Of a DNA stretch of 64,000 nucleotides, positions 1 to 10,664 are shown one piece after another. A program made the position numbers and the translations under genes. Source of the DNA: Hetaerina americana (lineage: Eukaryota; Arthropoda; Insecta; Odonata; Calopterygidae); assembly GCA_022747635.1 (NCBI GenBank), contig JAKTNV010000024.1, positions 1,488,001-1,552,000 of the forward strand. Reading direction: 5' to 3'. The notes beneath the pieces are model-generated. The model was not told the DNA's origin and ran no database searches. It saw only the letters and a program-made list of their open reading frames with translations. How positions within the stretch are numbered: the stretch's first letter is position 1; every line of letters begins with the position of its first letter.

Positions 1-2299
1 GTAATTATAAAAGGCAAAGAAATGATTTTCATGTGGAAATGTGGTAACTCCATTTTTCTACAGCCCCTTCCATTACTTAATATGCAATAGTAGTCATTTC
101 AATTTAAAAAGTCTTTCCTGGGTAAAGCCAGTTTTCATGTAATTATAGAATACCTACTTTGTATCACAGCAGCAAAAGTATGCAATCAGCCCGATGCATT
201 TTTGCACAATAGGTCTCTAAAATGTTTTTCATTTTTTTGTTTTGATGGATAAATTATATCTCCTATCTACGTAAATTATTTACGATAAAAGAAAATTTAT
301 ATTCAACAGATTCAGGCAAGATGTAGTGGAAGTTTGTCATTATGAGAAACAAATTTACACTTTTCCACAGATTTATTGTAACGTACAACGCATACAAGTT
401 CATCGAACCATCTTCAGGCACAAGTCTTGTACGTGAAGATGGTTTGATGCACTGAAACACGTCATGTGTAACAATAAATCTGCAGAAAAGTGCAAATTTG
501 TTTCTCATAAAGAAAATTTATTTTACCATTTGGCTTTCTTCCTTATTTGCTGATCTAAGATAGGCTGGTATGGTAATCATTTGTCTTAATTTGAAAAATA
601 AGACTATCATTTTTACACTATAATTACTAATAAAGTTCAAAAAGGTCACATATGGGAATGTTAAAGCAATTAAAATGAAATATTGAATCATGAAAAAATG
701 TCAATTTTTTCTACATAGGAAAGGAAGAAAAGCCATCATAAACAATTTTCAACAAAAAATCTACAAGCAAGAGTAGAGTTACTTATGCATTCACAGATTA
801 TGCAAGTGCCATAAATACCTTATGTATGTGATGAAAAAAATTGTTAGCTTTTCATTACCATTTACAATAGGGAAGTATATTTTGATAAATATATTATTTT
901 AATGCTATGGCATCAAATTTCCAAATGAATTTAGCCTACCAATTTCAAATACATATATATGCACATTAAAAGGTGACCATATTTCCATTTTATTTACATG
1001 AATCACTGATCCTGAAAAACACTGGTCACTGATCCTTTATGGTAGGCCTACAAATAAAATTTCTGTGCACTCATTTACATTAATCGGCAATGTTTGAATT
1101 CATAACACTGACTACCAATTATGTATCATACTTACAAGTGTTTGAGATATTGCTACCCAGCAACTAAATATAATAAAATTCAAAGTTATAAAACAAACAT
1201 AGTAAGCTTCATGGTTTGAAAATGCCAAGTAGCTGAAAGAAAAATTCGAAAAAGCTTGCATGTGATCCCATCCAATATGTGTGATACATTGATCTTTCTA
1301 TAATATGCTAATATTCTAACGATCAAAGCATGGTTTGCGAGGACTTCAGTACAAAAGCAATTCCAAAACTAATTCACATTTTGCACTAAGGCTAATTTAG
1401 GTTTGAAGTGACCTCATTTTAGCCATACCATAAGTTCTGAACTTCTACCAATAGGTAAACACTGAAACAGCCACAGCTATATTTGAACCATTGAGTTGCT
1501 CTCCCAAATTCCCTTATGGTCAACTGGAACAAAAATCATCACGTCATCCACATGTCTATATTTCCTGGGTAATGGTTCTAATTTCTTAAGAGAGGGCAGA
1601 GCTAGGTTTCCACTATATTGATGATTTTCATATAAACCCTAACAACGTGTTTCTAGTACACCATATTTTAAGTTTCTTTATATTCTTCAAAATGAGTTAT
1701 CTTGAACTTTCATGTAGTGCTAATAAAATGGAAACATCCAGAGGAATATTAATTTCATATTTTTAAGGGGAATTATATTAGCACATTCTTTATACTATGA
1801 GTAGTTACTACTTCTGATGGATAATGTAAATCAAAAGGGTTAAACTATTTTGTTTATAATGGAAGGTGCTTCAAGTGAATTGACAGCACCAGTACATAAA
1901 ATAATATTTCTCCAATATGGAAAAAAACGATCATTTGTTACACAGAATAAAATAGAGAGGTTAACAACAGCTGATAACAAGTGATTTCATCCTAATTATT
2001 AGATTAAAATGAATGCTAAATATATTGACATAGAGGCATTGAAAATATATATACCTTAAATAATTGCCTATGAAACCACCTCTTACAGAAAATATTTCTA
2101 TAAAGATCATTATCGTATTAGAAGAAAACACCTCTACAATCTCTTATTAAGGTCTGAGCTTGAATTTAGAAAAACGACACAAAACATGATTTTAAAAAGT
2201 CACACAATGCAACCTAGCATCCAAACTTTGTCCAGAACATTAATATTTTAACCTAATATTATAAGCAAGAAGGATGGTAATAATTTAAACACTGCATAC
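1..2299. other. AT-rich intron of the MTFR-like gene
   Basis: No exon-like reading frame with plausible splice sites was seen on the minus strand here. The stretch is AT-rich single-copy-looking sequence, except for the foldback repeat at 341-508. Confidence 0.5.
341..508. repeat. Palindromic foldback with hammerhead-like cores (copy 1)
   Basis: Two imperfect inverted arms, 341-419 and 432-508, are each about 78 bp. On the minus strand the left arm reads CTGAAGA then a GGTTC hairpin. On the plus strand the right arm reads TGAAGA, a variable stretch, then GAAACACGTC. Both arms then carry AATAAATCTG and GAAAAGTG, a motif shared with the PLE end at 56543-56562. The 23 bp at 311-333 match 58299-58321 at 20 of 23 positions, so this and the 58.3-kb foldback belong to one family. 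Confidence 0.6.
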
Positions 2300-2493
2300 C
2301 TTGCAAAGGATTTATAAGTTGAGCACTTAATATTTTTGATATTTCTGCCTGCAACTGCAAAACTTGCTCTTCTAATGCAGCAAATTTTTCTGCTGACACT
2401 TCACTATGGGTGTTTCTTCCTAATATTCCTTCCTTGGGTGTACTGAATTTTATAGAACTAATTACATCAGGTGCATTGCTTGCGAAATCCTGG
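2300..2493 (-). CDS. MTFR-like coding exon 3
   Basis: Acceptor TATTTGCAG before 2493 and donor GTATGC after 2300. The frame continues from exon 2 (AG|C gives Ser). Ends with a heptad-like helix rich in Leu/Ile/Glu, as in MTFR proteins. Leaves phase 1; the next exon is outside the window. Confidence 0.8.
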
Positions 2494-4141
2494 CTGCAAA
2501 TAATATGACATTTAACTGACAAGAATGAGTAGCACAAAATATTATGACTAGTTTTTCAATTATATCTAAAGACACTTGAAATTTCATTGGGTCAGACTCC
2601 AAGCATGTTCCCATAAATTAACACTGACACCTCTGCACATGTACTAGTAAATTATAGCAACCACTTCATTATCTGGGCAATTTAGAAGCACCTCTTGCCA
2701 GGTTTGGAGACAATAAATTCATGTATAGTGACATATTCTTACTAAAGTTACAAAAGGTCCACATTGAAGGATCCATTGACTTGCATTATGGTGAGGAAGT
2801 GCGAGTATGATGCAATGTTTTTTTCCAATAAAAGTATATCTCCAAATTATAGAGGGCTTAATGTTATTGATTTGTGTAGGCCCCTCAGAAATTTTTGTGG
2901 AAGACATGTCAACAGTGAATTTGTCATTTCAAGACTTGCTGAGCAAACCTGATAAATTCAAGAAGGGGCCCACCAAGAAATAAAAGGGTTAAGAGATAAA
3001 AGCTCTCCTAGTAAATATTTAAACTAAAATATATCTTCCACTTCTTTGGCCTTATTAATCCCTTGATGAAATCATGAGTAAGCACGCAAAAATCTTCACT
3101 TAGTTACAAACTTACTAACAATTAGTTAAAATATGAAATATTTTACCTATTTTTGCACACAAAAAATTACTTCATAATATTTTATTGCCCCATAAATTAT
3201 TTTTATTATTTAGATGCATATTTTACTAGTTTATTACATGATGACTGATTTTCATACGTTACAGTTATACATGAAACACCCCAGGCAAGCAAATAGTTCC
3301 AAAAAATGTAGCAATTAAAATATTTATATCTTCCAATCCAAACAATTCACATTGTTCAATGATTCTTACACCAATGCATAGTCATTTCACGTTAATCATC
3401 TACTGAGTTCAACACTTTGAATACACTCTTGCACATCAAATTGAGATTTCTCGGTTGAAAATGTTTCATTACAGTATAATACCACAACTGGTAGCCTATG
3501 AATTAACATGATACGAGTAAAACTTACCTCCAAGTCTCAAAATCACAAGGGGGATCATGAGCATTGAGGCCAGTGAAACCATGCGTTGAACGTGCTCCAT
3601 ACTTATTTTCCGAGTAAAATATCGAAGAGTATGTTCTTCGACATGGCCTCAATGGCAGTAAGGTTCCTATCCACCGTACTAAGCTTCTATGACGTCCATA
3701 CTTCTTCGTAGGCTACTCAAAACAGTCATTCGTTGGGAATTATAACATAAATAATAGGCCTACTCACAAATGATAGGACACAAAAACTTTCACAAAAACA
3801 TGCGCTAAAATTATATATGAAGAGACAGACGTCGAATTAGGCCTCAAAGGCAAATCTAAGAATAAACTTGTGATAAGATATTATGGCTAAGCATTTTAAG
3901 TAGTTCCAAATGCTATATGGAAGATCTTTCTCTCACTAATTCAAAGCTGGACACTTTCAATACCATCACATACCGATAATTTGTATTAGATGAAGATCTT
4001 TTAGGTAAAATCCAAACATTATCAACTCACCCTTACTGATATCCCGTGCATTACTAAACTAAACAATCCGCTATTTAATTCAAATAAGAAATCATTTATT
4101 AAATCTGATAAGAGATCCCAAATAATTTCAACCAGCTCCAT
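2300..4141 (-). CDS. Mitochondrial fission regulator family gene (MTFR1/MTFR2-like), 5' part only
   Basis: Three coding exons are joined in phase: 4141-4037, 3712-3528 and 2493-2300 (484 nt, 161 codons plus one base). The protein starts at an ATG at 4141 with a hydrophobic/acidic N-terminus. It then carries the family signature: YG followed by RSLVRWIG and LPLRPCRR at about residues 39-62, as in vertebrate MTFR1/MTFR2 (YGS-RSIVR-IG-LPL-PC). Exon 3 ends in a predicted coiled-coil (KFAALEEQVLQLQAEISKI), also a family feature. Family members are mitochondrial proteins that promote fission and support respiration. Later exons (a proline-rich part is expected) are not visible in 1-2299, so the gene runs off the left edge. 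Assignment rests on motif recognition; the exact paralogue is not determined. Confidence 0.8.
3528..3712 (-). CDS. MTFR-like coding exon 2 (signature exon)
   Basis: Acceptor TTGAGTAG before 3712 and donor GTAAG after 3528. The exon encodes the RSLVRWIG and LPLRPCRR block that identifies the family. In this frame a stop codon overlaps the acceptor, so the exon cannot extend upstream. Leaves phase 2. Confidence 0.82.
4037..4141 (-). CDS. MTFR-like coding exon 1
   Basis: ATG at 4141-4139, 35 codons, ends in phase 0 at donor GTAAGG. A second donor (GTGAGT) lies 4 nt further on, but only the first keeps the frame into exon 2. An upstream 5' UTR probably extends towards the CpG-richer patch near 4250. 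Confidence 0.72.
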
Positions 4142-4290
4142 TGCAACTGCTTTCCAATAAATGCATTGTTGCTTGAAACTTTCAAATACAACAGGACATT
4201 ACACGGTGTTTTGTTGTTTAGTGCAATAACAAGTCAGTAACGATATCCTGCAGCCGGGAATAGCGCGCGAGGTCGAAATGGCAATTACGA
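4142..4290 (-). promoter_or_regulatory. Presumed 5' UTR and promoter of the MTFR-like gene
   Basis: Directly upstream of the ATG at 4141. A short CpG-containing patch at 4250-4275 (GCGCGCGAGG) stands out from the AT-rich background and could mark the transcription start. No clear TATA box. Position inferred from context only. Confidence 0.3.
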
Positions 4291-4407
4291 CGGATGTACT
4301 TATGGAATGACTTGATTGCGAATCGGAATGTCAATAGTCCGTTTAACAGTTACATTTGATTTAATAACTAATATATTCGCGACTGAATTACGTGAATGTC
4401 ATTAGAG

Positions 4408-5339
4408 AATAATAATAATGCCTTTATTTAGCTAAGCTATTCATGCAATTCAAACAAGCACCCAAGTGTCATACATATGTACTCATTAAGTTCATATGTA
4501 CAAATTATAATTGAAAAATATTGTTATATACCACACCTGTATATAGGTACATGCAATTATCAAAACCCTGGAATTAATTACTTTAGTAAGAAGCTTCCAA
4601 CTGTATTTAATTAACGTTTCCACATTTATTTATTTCAAATATCTATAGAATTTTACGACTACCTAGGGTAAGACGTCTAAAAATAGTGCTTTTTTAATTA
4701 CTGCTTAATACAGCCGAGGAATATTTAGGTCATTTCTTGTAGAGGTGTTTTCACCAACCATATCATTGCTACTTGCCATCATCCCATCATTAAGTACCAC
4801 ATTTATAATTTTGCTGTCCTTCACTTAGTTTCACTGTTACTAGCTGGGGGTTTATTGTCATAAACATGGACAGTAAATAGCATGAACATTGATTTCTAGT
4901 TTTAGGACCTATTGAAATAATTTTTTTGAACAATCAAATTCCATTGTCACTGGCTACTTTATATGTGTATTAAACAACTGGTGTCCAGAACATTTCATCA
5001 CTAGACATTTTAATAAGCCAAGTACAAGGTACATGAAATCTCCAATTATTGAAAATATGACTAACTTTAGGGGAAAATAACTACAATTACATAAGCTATT
5101 ATTTGCAATGCATCAATGGTTTCTTTAAAATAAAAATAATCACAACATTCAAGGAAAAGTTAAAGGAATTCCATGAGTAATACAAGAACAAAAAAATTTA
5201 ATATTTAGAAAATAATAAATGATTAAATGAAATTTTTTAAATGCTTAGAAAAAAATTCCACAAAAACTTGAAACAATTTTCTGTGAACGTGAAATGTGAA
5301 TGGCTTAGATATTTTTGTCTTTAAAAATAATCATAGGTC
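4408..5339. other. Intergenic AT-rich stretch with a possible retroelement tail
   Basis: At 4408-4432 the minus strand reads AATAAAGGC followed by (ATT)n, a typical 3' end of a heavily truncated non-LTR element. A similar AATAA/ATT tail occurs at 5636-5660. Nothing else recognised. Confidence 0.35.
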
Positions 5340-5505
5340 AAGAAAAAACAGTAATTAACCTGAATTTTTGTTTGATAGGTGAGGGTAGAGGGGCTGGTTC
5401 CTCTTCCTGTGATCTCCCAGAAAAATCACACAGCTTTGGTAAAGCTAAGGGTGCATAGAGGTGTCATCCAGAATCAAGCCTAGGCCATTTAGTAAGCGTT
5501 CAATT
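5340..5505 (-). repeat. tRNA-derived SINE fragment
   Basis: Diverged member of the family seen best at 49053-49316. It keeps the 3' end (AGTAATTAACCTGAA on plus) and the internal core around 5395-5470. The tRNA-like head is truncated or eroded. Confidence 0.6.
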
Positions 5506-5794
5506 GTTAGAAATTTGCAATTTCCGTTTTTCAATTTAAAGTAATGATAGAAAAAATTTTAGTGTACCATACTGTACCTCTGTTTTTCACTTAATATCCG
5601 TGTATTTATCTATTTCTTCCAGATTTCCTTGGATTACAATAATAATGCATTTATTTGTTTGGAGATTTGGTGCATATTAACACACAAACAAATATATGAA
5701 ACTCAGATATAAACATCACAATTAAAAAAAGACAATATATATGCATACCGGTTCACTATTATAATTATATATTATTTGGATAAGTCTGAATTCA

Positions 5795-7075
5795 TTTTTA
5801 TTTCTTTATTGACAGGAATATTCCTTTTACAAAAAGAAAGGTAAAACATAGATTAGTTAAACAATTTTAAAAAACATTTACATGCAGGTACAAATTACAT
5901 AAAGATACATACTTAATATTCATAATTAAAATATAATTTAGATTTTAAGAATAATCTTGGTTTTCAATGCATGAAAGACATTTTCAGATGGCATATAGGT
6001 ACACACATACATACCTAGTTAGATGAATCAATGTAGACAAAATATCAATATTAAATAATATTCCAAATTGAAAAATGGAAACAGAACATAGGAAACATAG
6101 TATTTGTTACAGTCCAGATGATGGTACAAAATGATAAATGTTAGTAGTAGCCATTTAAATAGATCTTGAGGCATCGGTTAAGAAAATTCTATGGCCATTA
6201 AGAACAACCAATTGACATGTGCAGATATACAAACAGCAATTATTGTATTCTAAAATTCCTCCGGTATTTTTAATAACATTTTTTTTAGGGATCCTGGGGG
6301 GATAGGAAATGGGTCAATATAATCACAACTGTTGAGATCTCTCATAATCTGGCTTATAGGCGAGTAGTAAGTGTAATTTTGCGCATGATACTTAATTTCA
6401 AAGAGTGTTTCATACCTTGTGTTATGTGAAAGCACTCTGAAAGATATTGCACTTATGAGATCTAAGAAATCAATCTTGTTATGCAGGAATTCCCAAAGAA
6501 AAGTTATGTTAATAATTGTCTATGTTTATGCAAGGAGGGAAGATTTAGTAAAGGTAATATTTCATGATAGCTATAAAGATCTCCATAAAAATTGTATTTG
6601 AATGCAATTTTGTACACAAATTTTCTTTGAACATGCTCAATTGTATGAATATGGAGCTTGTAGTGAGGTGGCCAAACAGTAGACCAGTATTCACAAAGTG
6701 ACCTAAATGATGAGATTAACAGAACTTTAAATGGCTCTATATGATTAAAGTTTTTACAGTATTCGAAGATAAATCCAAGTGATTTGTATGCTTTAGATTG
6801 AGCATTGCTATAATGTTAATGGAATGTTAACTATGAGTCAAATATAACTCCTAGGTCTTTTATATTTGCTAATCTATAAGATAATTCCATAGTCTATATT
6901 CATAATGCTGTGGGCTCCTTTTCCAGCTGAATGTTACAGAATAGCATTTAGATGTGTAGTGAGAATTACAGAAATTCATTTACAGAGTAGAGTATATTAT
7001 TTTTTAATAGGTGAAACAGCTTTTTCTTGAAAACAGGTACTTTTGTTTCATATTTGATTTTATGGGAAAGTTTAT
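5795..7075 (-). pseudogene. Non-LTR retrotransposon fossil, RT C-terminal part
   Basis: Minus-strand translation, with frameshifts and stops, from about 7070 to a stop at 6250 matches the C-terminal part of Jockey/CR1-type ORF2. Visible landmarks are a LGVIFDS-like block, FRSLCEYWSTVWPPHY, VQRKF, and a final block with YYSPISQIMRDLN and DPF. The 3' UTR runs to an AATAAAGAAATAAA tail near 5795-5820. The RT catalytic domain is absent, so the copy is 5'-truncated and long dead. Confidence 0.65.
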
Positions 7076-7224
7076 TAAATAACTATTGCCTTGGGCTCAT
7101 GGGCAGTATTGTTGTTCTGACAAATGGCTGGTGTAGGTCATTGTAGGGCCTTGAATATATATTTATGGGAATAACCCTTTTACACAAAGAAAGGCAAAAA
7201 CTTATATTGGTTCCACAATTATAT

Positions 7225-7228
<4 letters not shown>

Positions 7229-7282
<54 letters not shown>
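7229..7282. repeat. (AT)n microsatellite
   Basis: About 27 AT units, next to the tandem repeat array that starts near 7285. Confidence 0.95.
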
Positions 7283-7288
<6 letters not shown>

Positions 7289-7391
7289 TACAGAAACATA
7301 TATAAGGAAAAGGGATAGGAACACGTATAAAGGACGAACACAATAGAGGTGGGGAAGGCGGAATCGAACGGATCACAAGAGTAAAAATATT

Positions 7392-7466
7392 TCCTCAACC
7401 GGGACTCGAACACCGGATCTTTCCACTTGCCGGGCGGATGCTCTTAACCACTTGAGCTATCGAGGA
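7392..7466 (-). repeat. tRNA-like domain in repeat copy 1
   Basis: Folds as a near-tRNA: acceptor stem TCCTCGA/TTGAGGA, D stem GCTC/GAGC, anticodon stem TCCGC/GTGGA with loop CCGGCAA (GGC at the anticodon position). The T arm has one extra base (CCGGT before GTTCGAG), and position 33 is C, not T. All copies share these faults, so it is a tRNA-derived repeat head rather than a working tRNA. Confidence 0.6.
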
Positions 7467-7843
7467 TATGTAATTTACCCTGAGATCCGTGGGTCTTATA
7501 TGTCGCCAAGCGCCCCGATTCTTTAGCCAAGAGATGGCGTCAAGGGGCTGTTTCACCCACCAAAGGAGAAATAGACAATACACAAGAGGAAAGGAGAGTG
7601 GTTAGAATTCATACAACATCATACAGGAAAAGAACAGTGCGTTTCGTGGCACGCATAGCCAGAAGAAAGAGATGAGCCACATTGGCCAAATACACATTCA
7701 AACACGAAATCCCGCCAAACGGCGAATAAATACTCATATATACAGAAACATATATAAGGAAAAGGGATAGGAACACGTATAAAGGACGAACACAATAGAG
7801 GTGGGGAAGGCGGAATCGAACGGATCACAAGAGTAAAAATATT

Positions 7844-7918
7844 TCCTCAACCGGGACTCGAACACCGGATCTTTCCACTTGCCGGGCGGATGCTCTTAAC
7901 CACTTGAGCTATCGAGGA
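7844..7918 (-). repeat. tRNA-like domain in repeat copy 2
   Basis: Identical to 7392-7466, shifted by 452 bp, with the same extra T-arm base. Confidence 0.6.
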
Positions 7919-8208
7919 TATGTAATTTACCCTGAGATCCGTGGGTCTTATATGTCGCCAAGCGCCCCGATTCTTTAGCCAAGAGATGGCGTCAAGGGGC
8001 TGTTTCACCCACCAAAGGAGAAATAGACAATACACAAGAGGAAAGGAGAGTGGTTAGAATTCATACAACATCATACAGGAAAAGAACAGTGCGTTTCGTG
8101 GCACGCATAGCCAGAAGAAAGAGATGAGCCACATTGGCCAAATACACATTCAAACACGAAATCCCGCCAAACGGCGAATAAATACTCATATATTATTTGG
8201 TATAGTAT

Positions 8209-8658
8209 TTGGCCAATGTGGCTCATCTCTTTCTTCTGGCTATGCGTGCCACGAAACGCACTGTTCTTTTCCTGTATGATGTTGTATGAATTCTAACCAC
8301 TCTCCTTTCCTCTTGTGTATTGTCTATTTCTCCTTTGGTGGGTGAAACAGCCCCTTGACGCCATCTCTTGGCTAAAGAATCGGGGCGCTTGGCGACATAT
8401 AAGACCCACGGATCTCAGGGTAAATTACATATCCTCGATAGCTCAAGTGGTTAAGAGCATCCGCCCGGCAAGTGGAAAGATCCGGTGTTCGAGTCCCGGT
8501 TGAGGAAATATTTTTACTCTTGTGATCCGTTCGATTCCGCCTTCCCCACCTCTATTGTGTTCGTCCTTTATACGTGTTCCTATCCCTTTTCCTTATATAT
8601 GTTTCTGTATATATGAGTATTTATTCGCCGTTTGGCGGGATTTCGTGTTTGAATGTAT
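8209..8658 (+). repeat. Inverted third copy of the 452-bp unit
   Basis: Reverse complement of the tandem copies to its left, starting at TATTTGGCCAATG and ending in GTTTGAATG before a short (TA)n tract at 8657-8674. With the left copies it makes a long palindrome with only about 13 bp between arms. tRNA-like block at 8432-8506. Confidence 0.85.
8432..8506 (+). repeat. tRNA-like domain in inverted repeat copy 3
   Basis: Same 75-nt block as 7392-7466 on the opposite strand, with A box GCTCAAGTGG and B box GTTCGAGTCC. Confidence 0.6.
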
Positions 8659-8679
8659 ATATATATATATATATCTCTG

Positions 8680-9511
8680 TATGAATAGTGGCTATGGTAA
8701 TTGCAGTTGGACCTCTACTGAGAAATATTACCCTTCACATGCAGGATGACGTTAAAACAGGAACATGCATCTTGTAACAAACTAAGTCTTAAGAAAAGAT
8801 TTAAATGGTGCACCACAAGGAGCATTGTTAATGATACGATAATCCTCTTTTGAATTTTGAAGATTATGCCCACATGGGAAGACAAACCCCAGAAGAGGAT
8901 ACTATAAGTAACACGAGAATAAAATTCATCATAATAAATTTGTAAAATACCTCTAAATTTACAGAATGTCTATATTTCCTATGAGAAAGGAGAGGGAACT
9001 TAACTTTCGGCATAATTTGAACATGTATTCCTACTGAGACATGTTTTTATATAGGATAAAACTTTTAATCTTGTTATTCAACAAGGGGATTTTCATTTCC
9101 CTTAAGTGATATTAAATTTATTAAAATAATTTGAGAATTCATTTTTAAAACTATATTATTCGACATTGGTGCATGGTAACTTGCACTCATTGAAATGGGA
9201 AAATCAAGCTGTAAATAAGGTAATGCAATGTAATTCCAAATGTCTACCCTCATGTCAATATTTATAAAATATTATAACTTTCTTACAAAATCATGCAACA
9301 AAAATCAAGGGAATGTAAGGTTATGTTGAACCAAGTACATATAATGTGGTAGGCTGTGAATACATCCATTAGAGGTGGTTTATTGAAATCCAAAGAGCTA
9401 TATTAAATACAATGTTCACACATTTCAGATTCTGGCATTGATTGGTTCAGTGGCCCATTATGTACTCTGTGACTATCAGTATTAGCACCTATACTGCATA
9501 ACTATGAGAGT
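8680..9511. other. No recognised feature
   Basis: AT-rich intergenic DNA between the 452-bp repeats and the Gypsy LTR. No coding signal or repeat recognised. Confidence 0.4.
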
Positions 9512-9798
9512 TGTGGGGGTGCTAGGAAATACTAATAAAGCACATATAAAGCGTTTGAATGTACAGCAGATTTATTCTGAGTGCTGTGGATAAAAGACCA
9601 AGGTCAACACGGTAAGATATATGCCACGGGCGCAACGTGCACAAGATGGATGAACGCTCGGCTGGGGTTCAGAAGTGACTGCTCCCGCGTGGGTCAAAAT
9701 GCCTCCTCGTGGGTCGTGCATAGGGTGACACCTCGCGGCACACCCCTGAATCGCACAAACAAATGAACTGCTACAACAACAAATGAACCGCCACATCA
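9512..9798 (-). mobile_element. 3' LTR of a Gypsy-type retrotransposon
   Basis: On the minus strand the LTR runs TGATGTGG...CCCCCACA (287 bp, TG...CA ends). It is preceded by a purine tract AAGGGGGG, the expected polypurine tract for second-strand priming. AATAAA lies near its 3' half. No matching 5' LTR is in the window. Confidence 0.65.
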
Positions 9799-10015
9799 CC
9801 CCCCTTGGCAGATGCGGAGCATACTCTTGCAAAGAGAGAGAAATTGTAACTGGCACTTCACAAAGTGATTGTAAAACACACAAAAATTACTTAACAAATG
9901 CCAGGTACATAATACCACACAAAAAAAACAAATACTGTTATACAATAACACAGCGGCAAGTACAAAGTAAAATCAGATAACATACAGGAGATGGAAAAAA
10001 AAAATTGAAACGCCC

Positions 10016-10654
10016 CTAAGTCACAAAGTCAGCTAAATGCTTGGGAAAATGTACTCTTCTCTGTGATCGTCTAGGTTGCGATAATATGGGAGGCTGCTGA
10101 GGAACGGTAGGATTGGTCGCCCTAGGTATGGTAGCAGCAGGGCAATGTGACACTAACCATGGAGTTTCATCAAACTGGGCACAAGAAATGTCATCATTAA
10201 CAACATACGCTGGTTTGATGGGGTCAATTGCCACAGATACCTCTCTACCCTGGATTTTCAGTTTGAATGTCTTGGGACCACGCTGGATCACTAGAAATGG
10301 CCCATCATAAGGAGGATCCAACGATGGATGAAGCCTATCATTTCTCAAAAATACATGAGAAACAGTTTCCAGATCTTTAAACATGAAAATGTTGCGGGCT
10401 CCGTGTCGAGAGACTGGCTGTGGCTGGAGTCGGCAAAGGCTCTGCCGCAGGGTGGTGACATAATCTGCAGTAGCAGCAATGGCACTAGCGGAAGGGGAAA
10501 AGAATTCTCCAGGAAGCCGAAGTGTTTGGCCATAAATGACCTCTGCCGGCATTGCCTGAATATCTTCTTTAAATGTGGACCTCAGACCCATGAGAACCAC
10601 GGGCAGGACATCAGTCCATTGGTTACCACCATGGCAACGGATAGCTGCCTTCAA
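10016..10654 (-). pseudogene. Gypsy pol fragment: integrase C-terminal region
   Basis: A 212-residue open frame, truncated at its N-terminus. It shows the block after the integrase core (WTDVLPVVLMGLRSTFKED, then AEVIYGQTLRLPGEF). It then shows the chromodomain-like tail typical of arthropod Gypsy polyproteins: LDPPYDGPFLVIQRG, TFKLKIQGREVSVAIDPIKPA, and a basic end with QPRRSQRRV. The D,D-35-E catalytic residues lie upstream and are absent. The frame itself has no internal stop, so the insertion is not very old. Confidence 0.75.
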
Positions 10655-10664
10655 GAGTCAAGTT

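Larger units (their letters stand above)
7285..8195 (-). repeat. Tandem copies of a 452-bp repeat unit with tRNA-like domain
   Basis: 7291 onward repeats at 7743 onward with a period of 452 bp and essentially no differences. Both copies encode the same chance 62-residue frame (7395-7583 and 7847-8035). The unit holds a 75-nt tRNA-like block, a conserved stretch with CGTATAAAGGACG, and GCGTGCCACGAAACGCAC, which resembles the 3' half of a hammerhead core. Head-to-tail tandem copies resemble retrozyme or SINE dimers. Near-identity means recent origin. Confidence 0.8.
9512..10663 (-). mobile_element. 5'-truncated Gypsy LTR retrotransposon (pol 3' end plus LTR)
   Basis: The pol C-terminus (10016-10654) is followed by about 220 bp of untranslated DNA, a polypurine tract and a 3' LTR. 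Everything upstream (gag, protease, RT, RNase H, integrase core) is missing; the copy stops near 10663. Confidence 0.7.

Noticed and set aside
263..508. 81-codon minus frame as a gene
   Set aside because: Entirely inside the inverted-repeat foldback at 341-508 and its flank.
7392..7466. Functional tRNA gene
   Set aside because: Extra base in the T arm, C at position 33, and presence in all copies of a repeat; kept as a tRNA-like repeat domain.
7395..8503. Three identical 62-codon frames (MYCLFLLWW...) as a repeated protein gene
   Set aside because: They run antisense or parallel to the tRNA-like block inside a 452-bp repeat and exist only because the repeat is copied; no start context or homology.
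9572..9980. Overlapping frames of 61-103 codons on both strands
   Set aside because: They lie in the Gypsy LTR and adjacent untranslated region.
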